Below, one piece after another: positions 1 to 5,480 of a DNA stretch of 5,480 nucleotides. Source of the stretch: Thiotrichales bacterium. GTDB taxonomy: Bacteria; Pseudomonadota; Gammaproteobacteria; Thiomicrospirales; Thiomicrospiraceae. Position 1 is the first letter of the stretch. The number at the start of each line of letters is the position of its first letter. The position numbers and the translations under genes were made by a program. The notes under the pieces were generated by a model. It saw only the letters and a program-made list of their open reading frames with translations. It did no database searches and was not told where the DNA came from. Location: positions 1 through 5,480 of the forward strand of contig JALVTA010000167.1 in the NCBI GenBank assembly GCA_027036095.1, written 5' to 3'.

Positions 1-25
1 CGGCAGGGATTTTTGTTCAAGCTAC

Positions 26-30
26 AAGAG
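26..30 (+). promoter_or_regulatory. Ribosome binding site of the cold-shock gene
   Basis: AAGAG lies 9 nt before the ATG at 40. It supports that start over the in-frame TTG at 13, which would add nine residues not typical of the family. Confidence 0.55.
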
Positions 31-39
31 TATCAAAGC

Positions 40-249
40 ATGTCAAACGCAGTACAAGGAACCGTCAAGTGGTTCAATGACGAAAAGGGTTACGGATTCA
101 TCGAACAGGCCAACGGCCCGGATGTGTTCGTCCACTTCTCCGCGATCAACGGCTCTGGCCGCCGCACCCTGTTCGAGGGTCAGCAGGTGACCATGGAAGT
201 GACGCAAGGCCAGAAAGGCCCTCAGGCAGAAAACGTCACGCCGCTGTAA
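40..249 (+). CDS. Cold-shock domain protein, CspA family (69 aa)
   Basis: Small cytoplasmic single-domain nucleic-acid-binding protein of the CspA family, expected to bind single-stranded RNA/DNA as a five-stranded beta barrel and act as an RNA chaperone. The whole protein is one cold-shock domain: an N-terminal VKWFN segment (residues 9-13), RNP1 as KGYGFI (16-21), RNP2 as VFVHF (29-33), and the C-terminal KGPQAENV segment (59-66). Length matches the usual 65-70 aa. The ATG at 40 is chosen over an in-frame TTG at 13 because AAGAG at 26-30 lies 9 nt upstream and the family starts here. Odd points: RNP1 has Tyr18 where Phe is common, and Arg41 occupies the position of Phe38 in Bacillus subtilis CspB, a known ligand-stacking aromatic. 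Only 39 nt of upstream sequence is present, so a cold-shock 5' leader cannot be judged; whether it is cold-induced or constitutive is unknown. Confidence 0.95.
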   Translation: MSNAVQGTVKWFNDEKGYGFIEQANGPDVFVHFSAINGSGRRTLFEGQQVTMEVTQGQKGPQAENVTPL

Positions 250-273
250 CACGCGCGCCATACCGTTTTCCCG

Positions 274-298
274 ACGCCCCGCACTGCGGGGCGTTTTT
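274..298 (+). terminator. Intrinsic terminator of the cold-shock gene
   Basis: An 8-bp perfect GC-rich stem (CGCCCCGC at 275-282 pairing with GCGGGGCG at 286-293, loop ACT) is followed directly by a run of five T (294-298). It starts 25 nt after the csp stop codon. The T run exists only on the + strand: in the opposite orientation the hairpin is followed by TCGGG and then a short A run. It should therefore terminate csp transcripts and not, by the standard mechanism, those of the converging pseudouridine synthase gene. Confidence 0.92.
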
Positions 299-301
299 CG
301 T

Positions 302-1111
302 TCAGCCGGCGAAAAATCCGCTCGCCTTCCAGCCGGCCTCATCCAGCACAATCTCGACCCGCCCACGCCCCTTCGCCGCTTCAAAGCCCAGACACCAGGC
401 CACCAGCTGCAACGGCACCCTGTCGCCGCCGCCATAGCGGGGATCCCCTACGAGCGCATGGCCGACGCCGGAAAAGTGGCGTCGGATCTGATGCTGACGC
501 CCCGTCTCCAATGCGATGTCCACACAGCTCCAGTCCCGTTCGGCATCATGGATCAGCGCCCGCCAGCGGGTCAGCGCCGCCCTGCCATCCAGCGGCGTGT
601 CGATCACCCCTTCGCCCTGCAGCCGGCCATGCACCCAGGCGCGGTAGCCCTTGTCCACCTGCTGACGGCGAAACTGCTCCGACAACCACGCCGCCGCCTG
701 ACGGTGATGCGCCAGCAGCACCAGCCCGGCCGTCTCCCGGTCCAGCCGATGCACCAGCCACACCGGCCGCCCCAGATGCTTTTCTGCCTGCCTGAGCAGG
801 CTGAGGTGGTCACCCCATTCATTCCCCTGGGTCAGCAGGCCCGGCGGCTTGAACCACACCGACCAGCCCTTCTCCCGCCTGAGGCAGCGGGCCGGCGGTG
901 CCGTGCGGGCAAGCAGCGCCTCATCGAAATAGAGCCACAGCCTCGCGCCTGCCGGCAGCTGGCGCGTGGCTCGACGCAGACGCACCCGGCGCCCCTTCTC
1001 CAGCGTCCACACCGCCCCGGCACTCATGGCCTTCTTGACCGCGCTCTTCGACAGTCCCGCCGCCGTGGCCGGACGCTGCAGCACCACCTGTACCCTTTTT
1101 CTCATCGGCAT
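302..1111 (-). CDS. RluA-family RNA pseudouridine synthase (269 aa)
   Basis: Cytoplasmic enzyme expected to isomerise specific uridines to pseudouridine in rRNA or tRNA. Residues about 1-65 resemble a short S4-type RNA-binding region (LSKSAVKKAMSAGAVW, then basic residues and LPAGARLWLYF). The catalytic domain follows: KPPGLLTQG (88-96), motif II HRLDRETAGL (121-130) with the catalytic Asp at about 124, KGYRAWV (154-160), ETGRQHQIRRHF (202-213) and GDPRYGG (222-228). These are the standard RluA-family signatures, so family and activity are secure, but the target uridine cannot be assigned. The start at 1111 is chosen because AGAAGG lies 9 nt upstream. An ATG two codons inside (1105) is too far from it, and the upstream ATG at 1165 would add 18 residues without family resemblance and overlap the ppk1 start. 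The gene converges on csp, with 52 nt between the stop codons, and diverges from ppk1. Confidence 0.93.
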   Translation of the reverse strand: MPMRKRVQVVLQRPATAAGLSKSAVKKAMSAGAVWTLEKGRRVRLRRATRQLPAGARLWLYFDEALLARTAPPARCLRREKGWSVWFKPPGLLTQGNEWGDHLSLLRQAEKHLGRPVWLVHRLDRETAGLVLLAHHRQAAAWLSEQFRRQQVDKGYRAWVHGRLQGEGVIDTPLDGRAALTRWRALIHDAERDWSCVDIALETGRQHQIRRHFSGVGHALVGDPRYGGGDRVPLQLVAWCLGFEAAKGRGRVEIVLDEAGWKASGFFAG

Positions 1112-1120
1112 GCCGGACAA

Positions 1121-1126
1121 CCTTCT
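1121..1126 (-). promoter_or_regulatory. Ribosome binding site of the pseudouridine synthase gene
   Basis: On the - strand AGAAGG reads 9 nt before the ATG at 1111. This fixes that start over the ATGs at 1165 and 1105. Confidence 0.7.
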
Positions 1127-1153
1127 AAAATACGAGGGATCAACGACCGCAAC

Positions 1154-1157
1154 AGGG
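1154..1157 (+). promoter_or_regulatory. Ribosome binding site of ppk1
   Basis: AGGG lies 6 nt before the ATG at 1164. A second purine-rich stretch, GAGGG at 1134-1138, is too far away (25 nt) and has no start codon at a suitable distance. Confidence 0.5.
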
Positions 1158-1163
1158 TACACC

Positions 1164-3278
1164 ATGAGCGACGCGCCGAGCCAACGCTACATCAATCGGG
1201 AATACAGCCTGCTGCAGTTCAACCGCCGCGTGCTGGAGATGGCCCAGGACGAGAACACGCCCCTGCTGGAACGGCTCAAGTTCCTGTGCATCTCCTTCAG
1301 CAACATGGATGAATTCTTCGAGGTGCGTCTGGCCTCCCTCTACGAGATGCTCAATGATGGCAACGTGCGGACCCAGCCTGACGGGCTGACCCCGCGCGAG
1401 GCCATCGACATGCTCACCGACGAGGCCCATGCGCTGGTCAGCGATCAGTACGACACCTTCAACCACATTCTCATTCCGGAGCTGGCGCAGGAGGGCATCC
1501 GCTTTCTGCGCCGGCCCAACTGGACGGACGAAGAGCGCCGCTGGGTGCGCCAGTATTTCACCGAGCGCATGCTGCCGGTGCTCAATCCCATCGGACTTGA
1601 TCCGGCCCACCCCTTCCCGCGGGTGCAGAACAAGGCGCTGCACTTCATCGTCTCGCTGGAGGGCGAGGATGCTTTCGGCCGACGCATTCCCATGGCGGTG
1701 GTGCAGGTGCCGCGCACCCTGCCGCGGGTGGTCAAACTGCCGAAAGAGGTCAGCGGCGGCGACAACGACTTCGTGTTCATCTCCTCCATCCTGCACGCCA
1801 ATGTGAGCATGCTCTTTCCGGGCATGACGGTGACCGGCTGCTACCAGTTCCGCGTCACCCGCAACACCAACCTGTTCATCGACGAGGAGGAGGTGGACGA
1901 CCTGATGAAGGCCCTGGCGGGCGAGCTGTCCGGCCGCCAGTATGGCGATGCCATCCGGCTGGAAGTGGCCGACAACTGCCCGCCCCATCTGGTGGACTTC
2001 CTGCTGGAGCGCTTCGGCCTGACCGAGCGGGAGCTGTATCAGGTGCACGGCCCGGTCAACCTGCACCGGCTCATGTCCGTACCGGACATGGTGGAGCGGC
2101 CCGACCTCAAGTTTCCGCCCTTTCAGCCCACCCTGCCGCTGGAAGGGGTCAAGCGGGGCAAGCGCTTCCAGCTGTTCGGCGGCAAGAAAGCGCCGCGGGA
2201 CATCTTCGAGTCCATCAAGCAGCGGGACATCCTGCTGCACCACCCCTATGAGGCCTTCCTGCCGGTGGTGCGCTTCGTGCGCGAGGCGGCGCGGGACCCG
2301 AAGGTGCTGGCCATCCGCATGACCCTCTACCGCACCGGTGAGGACTCCCCCATCGTGGACGCGCTGGAACAGGCCGCCCGCGCCGGCAAGGAGGTCACCG
2401 CCGTGGTGGAGCTGCGCGCCCGCTTCGACGAGGACAACAACATCCAGCAGGCCCGCCGCCTGCAGGAGGCCGGCGCCCATGTGGTCTATGGCGTGGTGGG
2501 CTACAAGACCCACGCCAAGATGATCCATGTGGTGCGGGAGGAAAACGGCCGACTCGTGCAGTATGCCCATCTGGGCACCGGCAACTACCACCACATCACC
2601 AGCCGTTTCTACACCGATTTCGGCCTGCTGACCGCCCATGAAGGCATCTGCCGGGACGTGGGCCGCATCTTCCTGCAGCTGACCAGCCTGGGCCGTGCGC
2701 CGGAACTGGACTACCTGCTGCAGGCACCGTTCACCCTGCACAGCGGTCTGCTGGAACGCATCCGGCGCGAGGCGGACAATGCCCGCGCCGGCCACCCGGC
2801 GCGCATCGTGGCCAAGATGAACGGCCTGCAGGAAAAGGCCATCATCGATGCGCTCTATGAGGCCTCGCAGGCCGGCGTGGAGATCGACCTGATCGTGCGC
2901 GGCATCTGCTGTCTGCGTCCGGGCGTGCCGGGGCTGTCGGAGAACATCCGCGTGCGCTCCATTGTCGGGCGCTTTCTGGAGCATCATCGGGTGTTCTACT
3001 TCGAAAACCACGGCCAGCGGCCCGAGCTGTTCATCTCCAGCGCCGACTGGATGCGGCGCAACCTGCTCGGCCGGGTGGAGACCGCCTGCCCCATTCTCGA
3101 CCCTGACCACTTCCAGCGGGTCTATACCGAAGGGCTGGCGCTCTACCTGCGCGACAACCAGGGCGCCTGGACCCTTCAACCGGACGGCCGCTACGAACGC
3201 CTGCGCCCGGCCGGGGATGAAGAGGCCTTCAGTGCACAGCAATACCTTATCGATCAGTACAATACGGCGGAATCATGA
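1164..3278 (+). CDS. ppk1: Polyphosphate kinase 1 (704 aa)
   Basis: Makes inorganic polyphosphate by reversible transfer of the gamma-phosphate of ATP onto a growing chain, through a phosphohistidine intermediate. Regions in order: N-terminal domain (REYSLLQFNRRVLEM at 12-26, FSNMDEFFEVR after it), a head domain with NPIGLDPAHPFP, then two phospholipase-D-like C-terminal domains. Active-site residues match E. coli PPK1 with a constant offset of 15: His450 in KTHAK (E. coli His435, the phosphorylated residue), His469 in AHLGTGNYHH (His454), His607 in LEHHRVF (His592), and Mg-site Arg390 in LYRTG and Arg420 in RARFDED (Arg375, Arg405). All are intact, so the enzyme should be active. At 704 aa it is slightly longer than the E. 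coli 688 aa. The ATG at 1164 is chosen because the conserved N-terminus begins a few residues later and AGGG precedes it; the frame stays open upstream to 966, but that stretch is antisense to the pseudouridine synthase gene. Its stop codon overlaps the ppx start. Confidence 0.98.
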   Translation: MSDAPSQRYINREYSLLQFNRRVLEMAQDENTPLLERLKFLCISFSNMDEFFEVRLASLYEMLNDGNVRTQPDGLTPREAIDMLTDEAHALVSDQYDTFNHILIPELAQEGIRFLRRPNWTDEERRWVRQYFTERMLPVLNPIGLDPAHPFPRVQNKALHFIVSLEGEDAFGRRIPMAVVQVPRTLPRVVKLPKEVSGGDNDFVFISSILHANVSMLFPGMTVTGCYQFRVTRNTNLFIDEEEVDDLMKALAGELSGRQYGDAIRLEVADNCPPHLVDFLLERFGLTERELYQVHGPVNLHRLMSVPDMVERPDLKFPPFQPTLPLEGVKRGKRFQLFGGKKAPRDIFESIKQRDILLHHPYEAFLPVVRFVREAARDPKVLAIRMTLYRTGEDSPIVDALEQAARAGKEVTAVVELRARFDEDNNIQQARRLQEAGAHVVYGVVGYKTHAKMIHVVREENGRLVQYAHLGTGNYHHITSRFYTDFGLLTAHEGICRDVGRIFLQLTSLGRAPELDYLLQAPFTLHSGLLERIRREADNARAGHPARIVAKMNGLQEKAIIDALYEASQAGVEIDLIVRGICCLRPGVPGLSENIRVRSIVGRFLEHHRVFYFENHGQRPELFISSADWMRRNLLGRVETACPILDPDHFQRVYTEGLALYLRDNQGAWTLQPDGRYERLRPAGDEEAFSAQQYLIDQYNTAES
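3275..3278 (+). other. ATGA start/stop overlap joining ppk1 and ppx
   Basis: The ppx ATG (3275-3277) and the ppk1 TGA (3276-3278) share bases in ATGA. The only purine-rich stretch before it (GGCGGAA, 3266-3272) ends just 2 nt from the ATG, closer than a standard ribosome binding site. Termination-reinitiation coupling is the likely way ppx is translated; this is inference from the arrangement. Confidence 0.85.
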
Positions 3279-4777
3279 GCGCACGGACGGATCAGAACCT
3301 GTTTGCCGCCATCGACCTGGGGTCCAACAGCTTCCACATCATCATCGCCCGGGAGATGGGCGGACAGATGCAGGTGGTGGACCGCCACAAGGAGATGGTG
3401 CGCATGCGCGCCGGGCTGAAGAAAGACGGCAGCCTCAGCTCGGATGCCGAACAGCGGGCACTGGCCTGCCTGGAGCGCTTCGGCCAGCTGATCGCCCACA
3501 TCCCGTCCGAAAACGTGCGCTGCGTGGGCACCAATACCCTGCGCAACATGAAAGACAGCGCCACCTTTCTCAAAAAGGCGCGCAAGGCGCTGGGACATGA
3601 CATCCACATCATCTCCGGCCAGGAAGAGGCGCGCCTGATCTATCTGGGCGTGGCCCACGGCCTGCCCCACAGCGACGAACAGCGGCTGGTCATCGACATC
3701 GGCGGCGGCAGCACCGAATTCATCATCGGACGCCATTACACTCATCAGCACCTGACTAGCACCGAAATGGGCTGCGTCAGCTTCAGCCAGCAGTTCTTCG
3801 ACGACGGTCGCCTGACCGCCAAACGCTTCGAAAAGGCCACCACCCGTGCCCGCCAGATTCTGCGTCCCTACGCATGGCAGCTCAAGGCGCTGGACTGGGA
3901 TGCCGCCTACGGCGCCTCCGGCACCATCAAGGCGCTGGGCACCATCAGCCGGGAAAACGGCTGGGGCGCACGCATTACGCTGCACGGCCTCTATGCCATC
4001 CGCGATGCCCTGATTGATGCCGGCACACTGGAAAAGGTCTCTCTGCCCGGTCTCAAGGCCGAGCGCAAACCGGTCATCGCCGGCGGGCTTGCGGTGCTCA
4101 TCGGCGCCTTCGAAGCACTCGGAATCGACAGCCTGCAGGTATCCAGCCACGCCCTGCGCGAAGGGCTCATCTACGACATGCTGGGCCGGCGCATCGCCGA
4201 GGACGCCCGCGAGGTGAGCCTGCGCGCCCTGCAGGAATGGACTCGTGTGGACACCGCCCAAGCCGCCCGTGTGGCCCGCACCGCCCGGCGCCTGTTCAAA
4301 CAGGTGCACAATGTCTGGAAGCTGCACGACCCGGACTATGACTACCGCAAACTGCTGGACTGGGCGGCGCAGGTGCATGAGTGCGGCAAGGCCATCAGCC
4401 TGAAGAAATACCGCGCCCACAGCGCCTATCTGGTGGAACAGTCCGAGCTGGCCGGTTTCTCCCAGCAGGAAAAACAGATGCTGGCGGCCATGCTCTACAA
4501 CCATCGGGGAAAAATCGACATGGGTCGGTTCGACGCCCTGATGGAACCTCACAACAAACGCATCCGCAATCTGACGCTGCTACTGCGGCTCGCCGTGCGT
4601 CTGCACCGGGGGCGGGAACCGGAAGAGATCAGCCCGCTGCTGATCCTGCGGGACAAGAAAACCCTGCATCTGGAATTCGAACAGCCCGACTGGCTCGAGC
4701 GGCATCCACTCACCCGACTGGATTTGGAAACCGAAGCACGCCGTCTGGCGGAAATTGGCTTTGAACTGGCCTTCTGA
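3275..4777 (+). CDS. ppx: Exopolyphosphatase, Ppx/GppA family (500 aa)
   Basis: Removes terminal orthophosphate processively from polyphosphate; GppA-type members also hydrolyse pppGpp to ppGpp. The actin-like (ASKHA) fold is visible as AAIDLGSNSFH (11-21, phosphate 1 loop), GTNTLRN (85-91), SGQEEARLIYLG (114-125; Glu118 aligns with catalytic Glu121 of E. coli PPX), DIGGGSTEF (141-149, phosphate 2 loop) and GASGTIKAL (213-221). A C-terminal HD-like helical domain follows with WAAQVHECGK (363-372), RAHSAYLV (380-387) and NHRGK (409-413). Length is close to E. coli PPX (513 aa), and the tail after about residue 430 covers the E. coli C-terminal region. PPX is preferred over GppA because of the overlap with ppk1 and because the C-terminal domains are present at the E. 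coli PPX length. Activity on pppGpp cannot be excluded from sequence. All catalytic residues I could place are present. Confidence 0.95.
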   Translation: MSARTDQNLFAAIDLGSNSFHIIIAREMGGQMQVVDRHKEMVRMRAGLKKDGSLSSDAEQRALACLERFGQLIAHIPSENVRCVGTNTLRNMKDSATFLKKARKALGHDIHIISGQEEARLIYLGVAHGLPHSDEQRLVIDIGGGSTEFIIGRHYTHQHLTSTEMGCVSFSQQFFDDGRLTAKRFEKATTRARQILRPYAWQLKALDWDAAYGASGTIKALGTISRENGWGARITLHGLYAIRDALIDAGTLEKVSLPGLKAERKPVIAGGLAVLIGAFEALGIDSLQVSSHALREGLIYDMLGRRIAEDAREVSLRALQEWTRVDTAQAARVARTARRLFKQVHNVWKLHDPDYDYRKLLDWAAQVHECGKAISLKKYRAHSAYLVEQSELAGFSQQEKQMLAAMLYNHRGKIDMGRFDALMEPHNKRIRNLTLLLRLAVRLHRGREPEEISPLLILRDKKTLHLEFEQPDWLERHPLTRLDLETEARRLAEIGFELAF

Positions 4778-4784
4778 CCGAACC

Positions 4785-5480
4785 ATGAAACTCTCTCTGC
4801 GCCATCTGCTCAGCCTCTCCTCTCTGATGACACTGCTGCTGTTTCTGCTGCTGAGCCTGTACGTAGGGGGCAAGGCGGGCGAGCGTTATGACGCACTGAA
4901 CCAGGCGGAAGAAACACTCATGCACCTGCAGCTGCTGACCCGGCTGGAAGAGGCGCTGGCTGCAGAAAGGGGGCTGCAGGCGCTCAACGCCCACGAAACC
5001 AGCCCGGAGCTGCATCAGCTGCAGACTACGGCGCGCCAGACCACCGACCGCTATCTCAAGGTCCTGCCTCTGCTGCCGCGCACGACCCTGTCACAGGCCC
5101 AGCGCGAAGGTCTTGACCAACTGATCGAACAACTGAAGACCATCACCCGACTGCGCCAGCAGGCGGACGGCTTTGACGACTACGCCCGGCTGATCAACAC
5201 GCTCATTCTGCTGCAAAAACAGCTGATACTGACCCTGCCGGACCGCATCATGCAGAACCGTGCCCTCAGCATGATCGAACTCATTCAGGCGCGGGAACAG
5301 GCCGCCCTGGAACGGGGCAAGGTCATGGCCAGCCTGACCCGGAGGCGCATGACGGCGGAAGACTACGTACGCATCGCCGGCCATATCCAGCAGAGTGAGC
5401 AGTTTCTGCAGAGTTTCTACCTTGCAGCCGGCAAGAACGAAGCCGAAGCCCTGCGTCAGGCGCTGTCCCGGTCTGACCTG
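4785..5480 (+). CDS. Membrane sensor protein with NIT-like (nitrate/nitrite-sensing) domain, N-terminal 232 residues, 3' end outside window
   Basis: Partial gene, open to the window edge. Residues 1-6 carry Lys and Arg, then about 7-28 form a leucine-rich membrane segment (HLLSLSSLMTLLLFLLLSLY), so the rest is probably periplasmic. Residues about 35-225 are predominantly helical with two repeated ERG signatures: LAAERGLQAL (58-67) and EQAALERGKVMASL (171-184). A YARLINTLILL segment (133-143) lies between them. Two ERG-containing helices flanking such a segment are typical of the NIT domain (PF08376), known as a nitrate/nitrite-responsive input module in NasR-type antiterminators and found in chemoreceptors, histidine kinases and diguanylate cyclases. 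The output domain would lie beyond the window, so the protein class is unknown. The gene begins 7 nt after ppx with no clear Shine-Dalgarno sequence, which suggests cotranscription and translational coupling. The ATG at 4785 places the membrane segment in the usual place. The NIT assignment is by motif pattern, not by alignment. Confidence 0.72.
   Translation, partial: MKLSLRHLLSLSSLMTLLLFLLLSLYVGGKAGERYDALNQAEETLMHLQLLTRLEEALAAERGLQALNAHETSPELHQLQTTARQTTDRYLKVLPLLPRTTLSQAQREGLDQLIEQLKTITRLRQQADGFDDYARLINTLILLQKQLILTLPDRIMQNRALSMIELIQAREQAALERGKVMASLTRRRMTAEDYVRIAGHIQQSEQFLQSFYLAAGKNEAEALRQALSRSDL

Larger units (their letters stand above)
1112..1163. promoter_or_regulatory. Divergent intergenic region between the pseudouridine synthase gene and ppk1
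   Basis: These 52 bp separate the two divergent start codons, so promoters for both directions should lie here or reach into the coding ends. On the + strand TAAAAT (1126-1131) differs from the TATAAT -10 box at one position and would give a short leader for ppk1. No good -35 hexamer sits 16-18 bp upstream (sequence around 1102-1108). On the - strand the same A/T core reads TATTTT but lies too close to that gene's ribosome binding site to serve as its -10. I see no convincing Pho box. The promoter call is weak; the divergent arrangement is directly seen. Confidence 0.35.

Noticed and set aside
274..298. Bidirectional terminator
   Set aside because: No T run follows the hairpin on the - strand, so only the + strand direction is supported.
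966..1163. N-terminal extension of ppk1 upstream of 1164
   Set aside because: The frame is open but antisense to the pseudouridine synthase gene. The PPK1 family starts near the ATG at 1164, which has its own AGGG.
1112..1165. Longer start for the pseudouridine synthase gene at the ATG at 1165
   Set aside because: It would overlap the ppk1 start codon and add 18 residues without family resemblance, while AGAAGG sits correctly before the ATG at 1111.
458..1312. A 284-codon + strand open frame across the pseudouridine synthase gene and the ppk1 start
   Set aside because: Proline, arginine and histidine-rich translation antisense to a gene with complete RluA motifs; it runs into ppk1 in the wrong frame.
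1140..3242. A 700-codon open frame on the - strand opposite ppk1
   Set aside because: It mirrors ppk1 throughout. Strong G/C third-position bias in the real gene removes stop codons from this antisense frame. The translation is rich in His, Gln, Ala and Val with no recognisable domain.
3254..4552. A 432-codon open frame on the - strand opposite ppx
   Set aside because: Same cause: an antisense shadow of a strongly conserved gene, with low-complexity composition and no known motif.
5091..5384. A 97-codon - strand open frame near the right edge
   Set aside because: It lies antisense to the NIT-like sensor frame, which has a membrane segment, a continuous frame from 4785 to the edge and family motifs; the - strand frame has none.
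1..5480. CRISPR arrays, insertion sequences, tRNA or rRNA genes, or long repeats
   Set aside because: I saw no spaced direct repeats, transposase-like frames, terminal inverted repeats or RNA-gene signatures. The sequence is almost fully occupied by the genes listed.

Overview
The window is a compact, GC-rich chromosomal segment of a bacterium, most likely a gammaproteobacterium. The grounds are a ppk1-ppx gene pair arranged as in Escherichia coli, proteins close to the E. coli PPK1 and PPX types with active-site spacing kept exactly, a CspA-type cold-shock protein, and strong G/C third-position bias. I cannot name a genus. There is no sign of a mobile element, CRISPR array, tRNA or rRNA.

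Layout, left to right. (1) A small cold-shock protein gene on the + strand (40-249) ends at a strong intrinsic terminator (274-298). (2) An RluA-family pseudouridine synthase gene on the - strand (302-1111) converges on it. (3) A 52-bp divergent intergenic region (1112-1163) separates that gene from a + strand run of ppk1 (1164-3278), ppx (3275-4777) and the first 232 codons of a membrane sensor with a NIT-like domain (4785 to the window end). ppk1 and ppx overlap by the ATGA junction. The sensor gene starts 7 nt after ppx with no visible Shine-Dalgarno sequence, so the three are probably one transcription unit.

The central theme is inorganic polyphosphate. PPK1 makes the polymer from ATP and PPX degrades it to orthophosphate, and translational coupling would keep their amounts linked. 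The third gene encodes an N-terminally anchored, helical, probably periplasmic sensor whose output domain lies beyond the window. Its place in the operon suggests, but does not prove, a link between an external signal and phosphate or polyphosphate physiology.

Most of the window is ordinary core genome. The points most worth a second look are the NIT-domain sensor behind ppx, and a cold-shock protein with Arg where a conserved RNA-binding aromatic usually sits. I did not find evidence of an undescribed system.
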